From Bacteroidota bacterium (GTDB lineage Bacteria; Bacteroidota; Bacteroidia; Chitinophagales; JADIYW01): a stretch of DNA of 64,000 nt. The notes below the pieces were generated by a model. That model did not search any database. It was not told the origin of the DNA and worked only from the letters and a program-made list of their open reading frames with translations. The first letter of the stretch is position 1, and each line of letters starts with the position of its first letter. The stretch is from NCBI GenBank assembly GCA_963169645.1, contig CAUJCO010000014.1, positions 5,001-69,000 of the forward strand. Reading direction: 5' to 3'. Position numbers and translations under genes: made by a program. Positions 19,270-27,294 of the stretch are shown in pieces.

Positions 19270-19794
19270 ATGGATATGTTATTAATAAACAAAGATATGG
19301 TGGTGAGTGTCCACTACGAATTAAAAGTTGATAAAGAAGGTGAATTGGTTACGGCTGACAAATCTAATCCGGAACAACCATTGGTTTATTTGCATGGTGC
19401 CGGCATGTTATTACCTGATTTTGAAAGTAATTTAGCCGGAAAAACAGTAGGTGATACAGTGTCTTTTAAAATCTCTGCAGAAAATGGTTATGGTGTTCGC
19501 AATGAGCAAGAAATTGTTAGCATTGGTATAGAATCTTTTAAAGATAAGGATGGCAATATCGATACCAATATGGTGCGTGTAGGCAATATCTTACCAATGA
19601 TGGATGATCAAGGTCGTCAATTCCAAGGAATTGTTTGTGATGTTACAGCTGACAGCGTAATTATGGACTTCAACCATCCGATGGCAGGAAAAGAATTAAA
19701 CTTCACGGTAACAGTTGCCGATGTGCGTGCAGCTACGCCGGATGAGATTTCGCATGGACATGTACATGGTCCCGGCGGTCATCATCATCATTAA
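19270..19794 (+). CDS. SlyD-like FKBP peptidyl-prolyl isomerase
   Basis: A 174-aa cytosolic FKBP of the SlyD group. The N-terminal strand VVSVHYELKV, the LVYLHGAGMLLPDFESNLAGKTVGD segment and the insert-in-flap domain in the middle (about residues 75-130) are all visible. The tail is rich in histidine (HGHVHGPGGHHHH), as in SlyD, and probably binds nickel or zinc. It speeds prolyl isomerisation and acts as a chaperone. It gains interest because the trigger factor 6 kb away has no PPIase domain. The start at 19270 is the first ATG. Confidence 0.92.
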   Translation: MDMLLINKDMVVSVHYELKVDKEGELVTADKSNPEQPLVYLHGAGMLLPDFESNLAGKTVGDTVSFKISAENGYGVRNEQEIVSIGIESFKDKDGNIDTNMVRVGNILPMMDDQGRQFQGIVCDVTADSVIMDFNHPMAGKELNFTVTVADVRAATPDEISHGHVHGPGGHHHH

Positions 19795-19804
19795 TATAAA
19801 AAAT

Positions 19805-19836
19805 AAAAAACTCGACCAAATGGTCGAGTTTTTTTA
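19805..19836. terminator. Bidirectional terminator
   Basis: A 14-bp stem (AAAAAACTCGACCA and its complement) has a two-base loop and T tracts on both strands. It separates the FKBP gene from the converging superoxide dismutase gene. Confidence 0.9.
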
Positions 19837-19853
19837 TCAATTTCTGCAACAAG

Positions 19854-20465
19854 TTATTTTATCGCTGCTTCGTACATTGCATTTACTTCATTCCAATTAA
19901 TTAAATTATAGAATGCAGCTATGTAATCCGGTCTACGATTTTGATAATGCAAATAATATGCATGTTCCCACACATCTAAGCCTAAAATAGGTGTACCCGG
20001 ACACTCTGCGATATCCATTAGCGGATTATCTTGATTTGGTGTAGAACAAATAGCGATAGATTTATCTGCTTTTACACACAACCACGCCCATCCGGAGCCA
20101 AAGCGAGTAGCTGCTGCTTTGCTAAATTCTTCTTTGAATTTTTCATACGAACCAAATGTTGCATTTATCGCATCGCCAATTGCACCTGTTGGCTCGCCAC
20201 CACCGTTCGGAGATAAGATAGTCCAAAACAATGTATGGTTGAAATGCCCACCACCATTATTGCGAATAGCCGGTGATAATTTGGAAACGTTTGCTAATAA
20301 CTCTAACAAAGATTTTCCTTCATTTTCGGTGCCTGCAACTGCTGCGTTTAAGTTGGTAACATACGCATTATGGTGCTTACCATGATGGATTTGCATTGTT
20401 AAGGTATCAAAATGCGGTTCTAATGCATCATGTGCGTACGGTAAATTTGGTAATTCGAATGCCAT
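19854..20465 (-). CDS. sodA: Superoxide dismutase, Mn/Fe type
   Basis: A 203-aa dismutase of the Fe/Mn family with all four metal ligands: the first His in the [10 protein letters not shown] helix region, the second in [10 protein letters not shown], and the [18 protein letters not shown] signature supplying Asp and His. The glutamine of [10 protein letters not shown] and the glycines around NNGGGHFNH resemble E. coli SodA rather than SodB, so manganese or mixed use is more likely than iron alone. No signal peptide is present, so it is cytosolic. Confidence 0.93.
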   Translation of the reverse strand: MAFELPNLPYAHDALEPHFDTLTMQIHHGKHHNAYVTNLNAAVAGTENEGKSLLELLANVSKLSPAIRNNGGGHFNHTLFWTILSPNGGGEPTGAIGDAINATFGSYEKFKEEFSKAAATRFGSGWAWLCVKADKSIAICSTPNQDNPLMDIAECPGTPILGLDVWEHAYYLHYQNRRPDYIAAFYNLINWNEVNAMYEAAIK

Positions 20466-20511
20466 GTTTAATTTAATTTATGATTTAAAAAAATAATTTG
20501 TTTGTGAATTA

Positions 20512-20519
20512 CAAATATA
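20512..20519 (-). promoter_or_regulatory. Possible -7 element upstream of sod
   Basis: On the minus strand TATATTTG fits TAnnTTTG fully and lies about 47 bases before the sod ATG. No TTG sits at the matching -33 spacing. Confidence 0.35.
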
Positions 20520-20582
20520 ACAAAACAAAACGGTTTTGGTTGATTAGAAAAATTTATGAATAAATAAGAAAAGAAAATTAAG

Positions 20583-20969
20583 CTACTTCTTTGAATTTAG
20601 TTTTATATTCAGCACTTCTATTTGTGCTTCATATTTTTCTTTTTGTTCTTGCAGTAATTGTTCGTATATCTTTTTTAACGCATTTATATTATCATGGTTA
20701 TGCATAACACCATATAATGCACTAGCCGAATTATTACAATTTTTCTGTACAATTTTTTCGTTTATATGCAACATATCTTCTACGCTCATTTCAAATACAT
20801 CTGCAATTTGTTGTAAACGCTCGTAATTTGGTTGTACCTGTCCGTTCTCAATTTTACAATAAGCATTCTGGCTAATACTTAGCTTTTGTGCCATGTAATC
20901 TTGCGTATAGTCAAATAGTTTAGTGCGTACAAATTTTATTTTTCTACCAATATTTTTATCTGTCATCAT
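20583..20969 (-). CDS. XRE-family transcriptional regulator
   Basis: A 128-aa DNA-binding protein with a helix-turn-helix of the Cro/C1 type across about residues 8-67 (TQDYMAQKLSISQNAYCKIENG, then PNYERLQQIADVF). The C-terminal third is a charged coiled coil (YEQLLQEQKEKYEAQIEVLNIKL) that likely dimerises. It may control neighbouring genes in this accessory patch, but no operator is seen. A TATCTTTG box on the minus strand at 20978-20985 lies just upstream. The start at 20969 is the first ATG; the second codon is also ATG. Confidence 0.85.
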   Translation of the reverse strand: MMTDKNIGRKIKFVRTKLFDYTQDYMAQKLSISQNAYCKIENGQVQPNYERLQQIADVFEMSVEDMLHINEKIVQKNCNNSASALYGVMHNHDNINALKKIYEQLLQEQKEKYEAQIEVLNIKLNSKK

Positions 20970-21106
20970 ATTTTATACAAAGATATAAATTATTCTTATT
21001 TGTTAATAATTATAGCTTGATTGTTAGCAAGAATACATACAAATTACAGAATTATAATTAAACTATTAGTTTGGAATTTTCCAAAAATTAATTAAATTAA
21101 AAATCA

Positions 21107-22295
21107 ATGAAAACTATATTATTAAATTTGCTATTGTTCTTTTTTGGAACAGGTATTTTTGCACAAGGATTTGTGAGAAACGGAACCAATTTATTTTTAG
21201 TAAACTCTTCAGGAAGTGCAATACTTACTCCATTTCCTAAAGTTGGCTTAGTTACATCGACTCCTTCTGCCCAATTACATACAACTCAAAGCGTTAGATT
21301 CCAAGGTCTTACAAATAATAATGCTTTAACCAGAGTTATTGTTTCTGATGTTAATGGAAATTTAAGTTTTAGAGATACAAATATTATAACGGGAAATTTT
21401 TGGGCTTTAACAGGAAATTCGATAACAAGTACTGATTTTATAGGCACAACCAATACTCAACCATTTGTAATTAAAACGAATAATATTGAAAAAATGAGAA
21501 TTACACCAACTGATTTTTATAGGTATTGGTACTAATAATCCAACAGACAAAGTACATGTTGTAGATAATATAAATTCAACAATGAGATTTCAATCATCTG
21601 GTGGTTATGCCGGAATTACAATACAAGGACAAGGCAGTTGTGACGCACATTCATATTTAAGTTTAGATAATGCAACCAGTAGCCGAAGATGGTTAATAAG
21701 CCACAGAGTACCAGACCAAAGCAATAGTTTATTTTTTAGCTATTTTAATGTCACACAATGGAATGAGCAAGTAGCGTTTAAAGAATATGATATTAATATT
21801 ATAGGCCTTGGATTAGGGACTACTATTCCGACCGCAAAACTACATACAGATGGAAATATCAGATTTCAAAATCTTCCAGCTGATATAGGAGACTATGTTT
21901 TAACTGTTGATTTAGCTGGTAATGTTTATACAACAGATCCAAACGACATTTTATCAAATTTCAATGATAACAACAACACAGAATATTTATTACAGAGAAT
22001 AGAACAATTAGAAGAGAAACTAAAACAACTTGAAGCAAATACCAAAGTGATTGACAATAAAAATATTCTATTCCAGAATTTTCCAAATCCAACAAATGAT
22101 GGAACAACTATTAAATATTCTATATCTGAAATAGACAATTCATATATAACGATATATAATGGCAGTGGCGTAAAACTTAAAGAATATCATTTGTTAAAAA
22201 ATGAAGGAAGTATAGAAATAATGAAAGGTGATTTAAATAGTGGAAATTACATTTACTCGTTATCAGTCAATGGTAAAAATATTGATAGTAAATAA
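21107..22295 (+). pseudogene. Frameshifted T9SS-sorted surface protein
   Basis: Two frames make one gene. The first part (21107-21535) starts with a signal peptide and holds VGLVTSTPSAQLHT-type repeats. It goes out of frame in the T5 run at 21514-21518: removing one T joins MRITPTDF to IGIGTNNPTDKVHV in the next frame. The second part (to 22295) has another such repeat (LGTTIPTAKLHT), a coiled coil, and a type IX secretion C-terminal domain (FQNFPNPTNDGTTIKY). The end is also damaged: a TAA (22293-22295) stands where AAA would add KMILQ, the usual CTD ending. It would have been an outer surface adhesin-like protein. A sequencing error in the T run cannot be ruled out. Confidence 0.8.
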
Positions 22296-22323
22296 ATGAT
22301 TTTACAATGAATATAAAAATGTT

Positions 22324-22353
22324 GAAAACAGGATAATTTTTTATTCTGTTTTC
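22324..22353 (+). terminator. Hairpin between the T9SS gene and fkbM
   Basis: A 13-bp stem (GAAAACAGGATAA with a G-U pair in the right arm) surrounds a four-T loop. It lacks a strong T tract, so termination is uncertain. A TATCTTTA -7-like box follows immediately at 22355-22362, four bases before the next ATG. Confidence 0.5.
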
Positions 22354-22366
22354 ATATCTTTACAGA

Positions 22367-23134
22367 ATGGAAGACAAACTTATTTTTGATATAGGATTTC
22401 ATAAAGGAGAGGATTCAAAATATTATTTAGAACAAGGATACAAAGTTATTGCAATTGAGGCTAATCCTTTATTAGTTGAGTTTGGGAATAAAAAATTCAT
22501 TAAATATATTAATTCAGGTCAATTAATATTATTGAATAAGGGAATCGCAAATACAAATGAAACATTGAAATTTTGGATAAATGATAAATGCTCGGAATGG
22601 AGTTCTTTTGATAAAGATATTGGATGTCGAGATAATACACCTTGTCATGTAGTAGAAGTCGAATGTATAAAAACAACAGATTTGATAAATATTTATGGAT
22701 TGCCTTATTATATAAAAATTGACATTGAAGGGTATGATATATATTGTATAGAATCTTTGGGTTCAAATCAAATACCAAAATATATTTCATGTGAGGCACA
22801 ACAACTTGAATGGCTTGACAGAATGTATGAGAAAGGGTATCGAAAATTCAAAATTATAAACCAAGCTGATAGATTTAATGAACTGTCAATTGAAAAAGAA
22901 AAATCAAAAATCCAACATTACAAAAGGTATTTAATAAACGGCATTATGCACCGTACCTCTGATATTATTGATTGGAAATTTCCCATTAAATCATCCGGTC
23001 CTTTTGGTGAGAATACAAAAGGAAATTGGCAAACAATTGATGAAATAAAAAAATTGTATATAGAATATCATCAGTTTGAAAAAAAGAAGCCATTAAGTTC
23101 AATTAGTTGGTTCGATTTCCATGCAACATTTTAA
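22367..23134 (+). CDS. FkbM-family methyltransferase
   Basis: A 255-aa SAM-dependent methyltransferase of the FkbM type (Methyltransf_21). The nucleotide-binding motif is FDIGFHKGEDSKYYL near the N-terminus, followed by VIAIEANP; the acidic YIKIDIEGYD segment is the family hallmark. Members methylate sugar or polyketide hydroxyls, often in surface glycan loci. It lacks a signal peptide. No glycan genes are adjacent; it sits after a broken surface-protein gene, on the strand opposite to the flanking housekeeping genes. The patch may have been acquired by transfer (inference). Confidence 0.87.
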   Translation: MEDKLIFDIGFHKGEDSKYYLEQGYKVIAIEANPLLVEFGNKKFIKYINSGQLILLNKGIANTNETLKFWINDKCSEWSSFDKDIGCRDNTPCHVVEVECIKTTDLINIYGLPYYIKIDIEGYDIYCIESLGSNQIPKYISCEAQQLEWLDRMYEKGYRKFKIINQADRFNELSIEKEKSKIQHYKRYLINGIMHRTSDIIDWKFPIKSSGPFGENTKGNWQTIDEIKKLYIEYHQFEKKKPLSSISWFDFHATF

Positions 23135-23152
23135 TATTAGGTAATCATTTAT

Positions 23153-24391
23153 TTAAGCCACTTTCAACTTCGCCAATTTGGATTTGTTTAGTTTTTGTTT
23201 CGCGTAAGCTTCTGTGATAATGTATTCTTTCACATCTGTTTTAGATGGTAACTCAAACATGGCATCTGTAACAATGGCTTCGCATATAGAACGCAAACCA
23301 CGTGCGCCCAATTTATATTCTAATGCTTTATCTACAATAAATTCAATGGCATCTTTGTCAAAATCCAATGTGATACCTTCAATAGCAAACAATTTTTTAT
23401 ATTGTTTTATTAATGCATTTTTGGGCTTCGTTAAAATATTAATCAACGCAGCTCTATCCAACTCATCTAAATGTACCAACACCGGCAACCTACCTAATAA
23501 TTCCGGAATTAAACCAAAAGAGCGCACATCTTGATGCGTAATGTACTCTAATAGGTTTTCTTTATCTACCACCTCTTCATTTTTACCTTTTTTAAAACCA
23601 ATTACGGAGGTATTGTAACGTTTTGAAATAAACTTATCAATGCCATCAAATGAGCCACCGCAAATGAATAATATATTTTTGGTATCTACTTTTATGAGTT
23701 TTTGCTCCGGATGTTTTCTGCCGCCTTGTGGTGGCACCATCACTTCTGTTCCTTCAATTAATTTTAATAATGCCTGTTGTGTTCCTTCTTTAATATCGCG
23801 TGTTAGTGATGGATTATCGCCTTTGCGTGATATCTTATCTATTTCATCAATAAATACTATTCCTTTCTCAGCAGCATCTACATCGTAATTGCAAACTTGT
23901 AATAATCTGGTGATGATACTTTCCACATCTTCACCTACATAGCCAGCTTCGGTAAATACGGTTGCATCTACAATAGCAAATGGAACATGCAATAGTTTAG
24001 CAATTGATTTTACGATTAATGTTTTGCCGGTGCCGGTTCTGCCCACCATTAAAATATTGGATTTTTCAATCTCTACATCGTCTTCTGTTTTTTCCTGACC
24101 TAAGCGTTTATAGTGATTATATACTGCAACAGAAATTACTTTTTTTGCTTCATCTTGTCCAATTACATATTCATCCAAAAAAGCTTTAATTTCTTTGGGT
24201 GTTAATTTTTTAGTAGCTACTTTCTTATTCTCATTCTTTGAATATCTGCGTGATATTTCATCACGCACTACTTGTTGTGCTTGTTCCACACATTCATCAC
24301 AGATATAGGCAGTTTTACCGGATATTAAAATTTTTACATCTTCATCTTGTCTGCCACAGAAACTACATTTATCTGAAAATTGTTTAGCCAT
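23153..24391 (-). CDS. clpX: ClpX, ATP-binding unfoldase of ClpXP
   Basis: A 412-aa AAA+ unfoldase that feeds proteins into ClpP. The N-terminal zinc domain has C9/C12 and C31/C34. Walker A is GRTGTGKT (117-124); most family members have Pro in place of this Arg, which lies in a variable position. Walker B (FIDEIDKI), the GYVGED pore loop and the C-terminal sensor-2 GARGLRSI are all present. It follows clpP on the same strand with a 112-base gap that holds a strong hairpin, so it may be partly uncoupled from clpP. Confidence 0.97.
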   Translation of the reverse strand: MAKQFSDKCSFCGRQDEDVKILISGKTAYICDECVEQAQQVVRDEISRRYSKNENKKVATKKLTPKEIKAFLDEYVIGQDEAKKVISVAVYNHYKRLGQEKTEDDVEIEKSNILMVGRTGTGKTLIVKSIAKLLHVPFAIVDATVFTEAGYVGEDVESIITRLLQVCNYDVDAAEKGIVFIDEIDKISRKGDNPSLTRDIKEGTQQALLKLIEGTEVMVPPQGGRKHPEQKLIKVDTKNILFICGGSFDGIDKFISKRYNTSVIGFKKGKNEEVVDKENLLEYITHQDVRSFGLIPELLGRLPVLVHLDELDRAALINILTKPKNALIKQYKKLFAIEGITLDFDKDAIEFIVDKALEYKLGARGLRSICEAIVTDAMFELPSKTDVKEYIITEAYAKQKLNKSKLAKLKVA

Positions 24392-24449
24392 AATACAAAT
24401 TTACATAAAAAATAAGTGCCTATCTTTTGGGCAACATTAATTAATTAAA

Positions 24450-24480
24450 TAATTAGGCATCGCTACGCGATGCCTAATTA
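24450..24480. repeat. Perfect inverted repeat between clpP and clpX
   Basis: Fourteen bases (TAATTAGGCATCGC) pair with their exact complement around a TAC loop. On the plus strand seven A residues follow; on the clpP-clpX strand the T run lies before the hairpin, not after it. It therefore is not a classical terminator for that operon, but it could attenuate or stabilise mRNA. Confidence 0.8.
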
Positions 24481-24503
24481 AAAAAATGCTGATTTATATT
24501 GAT

Positions 24504-25202
24504 TTATTTCTTAATCAGAACTTCGTCAATCATACCGTAAACACGAGCTTCCTCACTCGTCATCCAATAATCGCGATCACTATCTTGTTCCACTTTTTCA
24601 TACGGTTGTCCGCTGTGGTTAGCGATGATATCGTATAATTCTTTTTTCAGCTTAGTGATTTCTTTATAGGTAATCTCAATTTCTGAAACCTGACCTTGTG
24701 CTCCGCCCATCGGTTGATGTATCATCACACGGCTGTGTTTTAATGCACTTCGTTTTCCTTTTTCTCCAGCACACAATAAAACGGCTGCCATAGAAGCTGC
24801 CATACCAACACAACAAGTAGCTACATTTGGATCTACATATTGCATCGTATCGTAAATACCTAATCCGGCATACACGCTTCCGCCTGGTGAGTTTACATAA
24901 ATTTGGATATCTCTATTTTTATCGGCTGAATCCAAGAATAATAATTGTGCCATGATAATGTTAGAAACATAATCATCAATGGCAGTTCCCATAAAGATGA
25001 TTCTATCCATCATCAAACGTGAGAACACATCTAGCGCGGCCACATTCATTGGTCGCTCTTCAATGATATTAGGCGTTAGATTGGTAATGTTTGTTTGCAA
25101 ATAATTATCTACATATACTGAAGATAATCCGTGATGCTTTGTAGCATACTTTCTGAATTCTTTACCGTAGTCCATTGTGTTATAGATTTTAGAGTTGAGC
25201 AA
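24504..25202 (-). CDS. clpP: ClpP, serine protease subunit of ClpXP
   Basis: A self-compartmentalised serine protease that forms a tetradecamer. The catalytic triad is visible: S137 (GMAAS), H162 (MIHQPMGG) and D211. The family length is about 200 aa; here the frame is 232 aa from the ATG at 25202, while a second ATG at 25175 (MDYGKEF) gives 223 aa. The N-terminal extension is normally a cleaved propeptide, so both starts are workable. It sits in the usual tig-clpP-clpX order. Confidence 0.96.
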   Translation of the reverse strand: MLNSKIYNTMDYGKEFRKYATKHHGLSSVYVDNYLQTNITNLTPNIIEERPMNVAALDVFSRLMMDRIIFMGTAIDDYVSNIIMAQLLFLDSADKNRDIQIYVNSPGGSVYAGLGIYDTMQYVDPNVATCCVGMAASMAAVLLCAGEKGKRSALKHSRVMIHQPMGGAQGQVSEIEITYKEITKLKKELYDIIANHSGQPYEKVEQDSDRDYWMTSEEARVYGMIDEVLIKK

Positions 25203-25204
25203 TA

Positions 25205-25254
25205 AGATATGAGTAAGTACAAGAAAGAGTATTCATATCTCTACTCTCATATCT
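25205..25254. repeat. Inverted repeat between tig and clpP
   Basis: AGATATGAG (25205-25213) and its complement (25246-25254) enclose a 32-base loop. The right arm contains two bases of the tig stop codon. The arms could form a weak hairpin between the two genes. Confidence 0.55.
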
Positions 25255-26341
25255 AACCTTCTATCTTTTTATTGAATAGATCGTCAAAGGAAACAGATTT
25301 TTCTGAAATATTCAATTGACTTTCAATAAATGTGAACAATTTTTGTTCCATTGCTCCTTCGTATGACTTTTTGACATGTTCTTCTTTGGCCAACATACTG
25401 TCGTTGAAAGAATTAATCATCTCATCGGTGATACCACCGCCATACATCATAAATTGAGCTTTGATTTGTTCTTTAGAGAAATTTTTAACGTCTTCAAACT
25501 CTACTTTAATCTCATTTTCTTTGGCTATAGCATTGGTAATTAAATTCCATTTTAAGCCTTTTTCAAATTGAGGATATTCTTGTTCAATTTGTTCGTCATC
25601 AATAGGTTTCTCGTTAGTAGCTTTAATAAATTTCTTCAAGAAAGCATCCGGCAACTGAATAGCAGTTTTTTCTAACAAGGTATTGTAGATATCTTCTTTT
25701 ACTTTATTTTCAGCAGATTTATCTGCGAAATCTTGTAATTCTTTACGTACTTTTTCTTTGAATTCTTCTATGGATGTTACAATTCCCGGACCATAAATTT
25801 TATCAAATAATTCTTGGTTCAATTCGGCTTTTTCAAATTCCGGCTTTTCACCTTCTGCTCTATCCGGATTTAAGATTTTACCGTAACGCTCACTTAATTT
25901 ATCTACTTCACTATTCAAGGTTTTATCATCAATAACCACTACGCTTTTCTCAATAGTTGTTTTTTTATCTAATGCATCTACTTTTACTTTAGGTGCTAAT
26001 CCAATTTCATATTCAAAGGTAAAATCTATTGGATTTTGGATATCGACCACCATATCTGATGGAACCGGCAACGGGCGACCTAAAATCTCCAATTTTTCCT
26101 TTTCGATATGACTGTTTAAAGCCTCCGAAACTGTTTTATTTAATTCATCTAATAAAATAGAGTTACCATACATTTTTTTGATGATAGCACTTGGCACATG
26201 TCCTTTCCTAAACCCTTTGATAGTAGCATTATTTTTTGCTGCGGAGATACCTTTCTCTACCTTTGGCAAGTACTCTTCTTTCTTCAGCTCTATGCTTATG
26301 ATAGCATTTAAATCGTCGATGTTTTTTTGAGAAATATTCAC
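25253..26341 (-). CDS. tig: Trigger factor lacking the PPIase domain
   Basis: A 362-aa ribosome-associated chaperone. The N-terminal domain with the ribosome-binding signature GFRKGHVP (43-50) and the C-terminal chaperone domain with LNQELFDKIYGPG are both clear. In normal trigger factors an FKBP-like PPIase domain of about 90 residues lies between the RYGK-x-x-NP segment and the AELNQELFDK segment; here only a short acidic linker joins them. The frame continues upstream without stop into a repeat and the tRNA gene, so I place the start at the GTG at 26341, where the sequence VNISQKNIDDL matches the family N-terminus. It heads the tig-clpP-clpX group. Confidence 0.9.
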   Translation of the reverse strand: MNISQKNIDDLNAIISIELKKEEYLPKVEKGISAAKNNATIKGFRKGHVPSAIIKKMYGNSILLDELNKTVSEALNSHIEKEKLEILGRPLPVPSDMVVDIQNPIDFTFEYEIGLAPKVKVDALDKKTTIEKSVVVIDDKTLNSEVDKLSERYGKILNPDRAEGEKPEFEKAELNQELFDKIYGPGIVTSIEEFKEKVRKELQDFADKSAENKVKEDIYNTLLEKTAIQLPDAFLKKFIKATNEKPIDDEQIEQEYPQFEKGLKWNLITNAIAKENEIKVEFEDVKNFSKEQIKAQFMMYGGGITDEMINSFNDSMLAKEEHVKKSYEGAMEQKLFTFIESQLNISEKSVSFDDLFNKKIEG

Positions 26342-26366
26342 TTTTGATATAAATTTAAGTTCAAAT

Positions 26367-26422
26367 AAAAAAAATGTTGTCAAATGAACTAGATTCTTCA
26401 CTACGTTCAGAATGACAACATT
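26367..26422 (-). terminator. Terminator of tRNA-Leu built from a dispersed repeat
   Basis: On the minus strand AATGTTGTCA and TGACAACATT pair over 10 bp and run into eight T residues. The interior holds CATTCTGAACGTAGTGAAG, which matches a short repeat known to recur in many Bacteroidota genomes. It lies about 10 bases after the tRNA 3' end. Confidence 0.75.
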
Positions 26423-26431
26423 CATGTTCTG

Positions 26432-26512
26432 TGCGGGTGGAGGGACTCGAACCCCCATGGTTGCCCGCTAGATCCTAAGTCTAGTGCGTCTACCAATTTC
26501 GCCACACCCGCA
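26432..26512 (-). tRNA. tRNA-Leu (anticodon UAG)
   Basis: A complete 81-base cloverleaf with a long variable arm. The seven-base acceptor stem TGCGGGT pairs perfectly with ACCCGCA. The D loop contains GGTAGACGC, the anticodon stem CTAGA/TCTAG holds the loop CTTAGGA with TAG at the anticodon, and the T loop reads GTTCGAGTC. No CCA is encoded. It reads codons CUN. Confidence 0.96.
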
Positions 26513-26535
26513 ATTTCGATTTACCGAAAGGAGTG

Positions 26536-26566
26536 CAAAGATACAAATATTTTGCTAAAATGGCAA
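26536..26566 (-). promoter_or_regulatory. Promoter of tRNA-Leu
   Basis: On the minus strand TTG, a 20-base spacer and TATCTTTG give a near-ideal promoter of this phylum. The -7 box ends about 24 bases before the tRNA 5' end. Confidence 0.8.
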
Positions 26567-26596
26567 TTTGAAAATTAAGTGAATATAAAATATTGC

Positions 26597-26604
26597 TATC
26601 TTTG
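26597..26604 (+). promoter_or_regulatory. Probable -7 element of the OmpH-like gene
   Basis: TATCTTTG fits TAnnTTTG and lies eight bases before the ATG at 26612, which would give an almost leaderless mRNA. No good TTG lies at the -33 spacing. It is divergent to the tRNA promoter. Confidence 0.5.
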
Positions 26605-26611
26605 CAACATT

Positions 26612-27211
26612 ATGAAAAATATCTCTTTAGCATTAAACACAGTCTTGTTTCTATTAGTAGGAATACTATTTTATTTACATTTTAGTTCTAAGAAACAGAC
26701 AGCCACACCTCAAGTTATTAAAACAGACGGTAAAAATATCACTGTTCCTCAAATTGCATATATCGATATAGACTCTTTCCAAACTCATTACGATTACTTT
26801 AAAACCGGAAAAGCGAAGTTAGAAGCTAAACAAAAATCTATGGAATCCGAGTTAGAGCGTAGCATGAGCGCATTTCAAGCAGAATACAATAGCTTAGTGC
26901 AGAAAGCACAAACAATGACCGAAGAGGAAGGCATGGCAGCTCAACAAAAATTGATGGAAAAACAGCAAAAAATTGAAGAGCGCAAGCAAAGCATGGAAAT
27001 GCAGTTTATGAAGGAAACCCAAGATTTTAATGTGGAATTGCAAGAACGCATTGTAGCATATCTTAAAAAATACAATGCCAATGGTGCTTATACCTACATT
27101 CTTCCCTACTCGAAAGAAACCATTAACTTACTTTATGTAAACGATGCTTATAATATTACAACGGATGTGTTAAAAGGAATGAATGAAGAATATGCATCTA
27201 CCAAAAAATAA
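26612..27211 (+). CDS. OmpH/Skp-like periplasmic chaperone
   Basis: A protein of 199 aa from the ATG at 26612; the frame is open to a GTG at 26579, but that lies before the -7 box. One hydrophobic segment at the start (ALNTVLFLLVGILFYLHF) acts as signal or anchor. The rest is a long coiled coil (ELERSMSAFQAEY, MEKQQKIEERKQ) bracketed by the conserved AYIDID start and a C-terminal YILPYSKETINLLYVNDAYNIT segment, as in OmpH/Skp. Such proteins hold outer-membrane proteins on their way to the BAM complex. A strong terminator follows. Confidence 0.87.
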   Translation: MKNISLALNTVLFLLVGILFYLHFSSKKQTATPQVIKTDGKNITVPQIAYIDIDSFQTHYDYFKTGKAKLEAKQKSMESELERSMSAFQAEYNSLVQKAQTMTEEEGMAAQQKLMEKQQKIEERKQSMEMQFMKETQDFNVELQERIVAYLKKYNANGAYTYILPYSKETINLLYVNDAYNITTDVLKGMNEEYASTKK

Positions 27212-27232
27212 AAATTAAATACTAAAAAATAG

Positions 27233-27263
27233 AAAGTTCAAGTTTTTTGCTTGAACTTTTTTA
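27233..27263 (+). terminator. Terminator after the OmpH-like gene
   Basis: The stem AAAGTTCAAG pairs with its complement around a seven-base loop and continues into a T tract. It separates this gene from rel. Confidence 0.85.
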
Positions 27264-27294
27264 TTTTTAGTTTGTACCTTGCTGATTATACGTT

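Noticed and set aside
24450..24486. Rho-independent terminator of clpP
   Set aside because: The T run lies before, not after, the hairpin on the clpP strand, so I list it only as an inverted repeat.
26342..26458. 39-codon upstream extension of tig
   Set aside because: It is translated from the tRNA-Leu gene and a repeat-derived terminator; the family N-terminus begins at the GTG at 26341.
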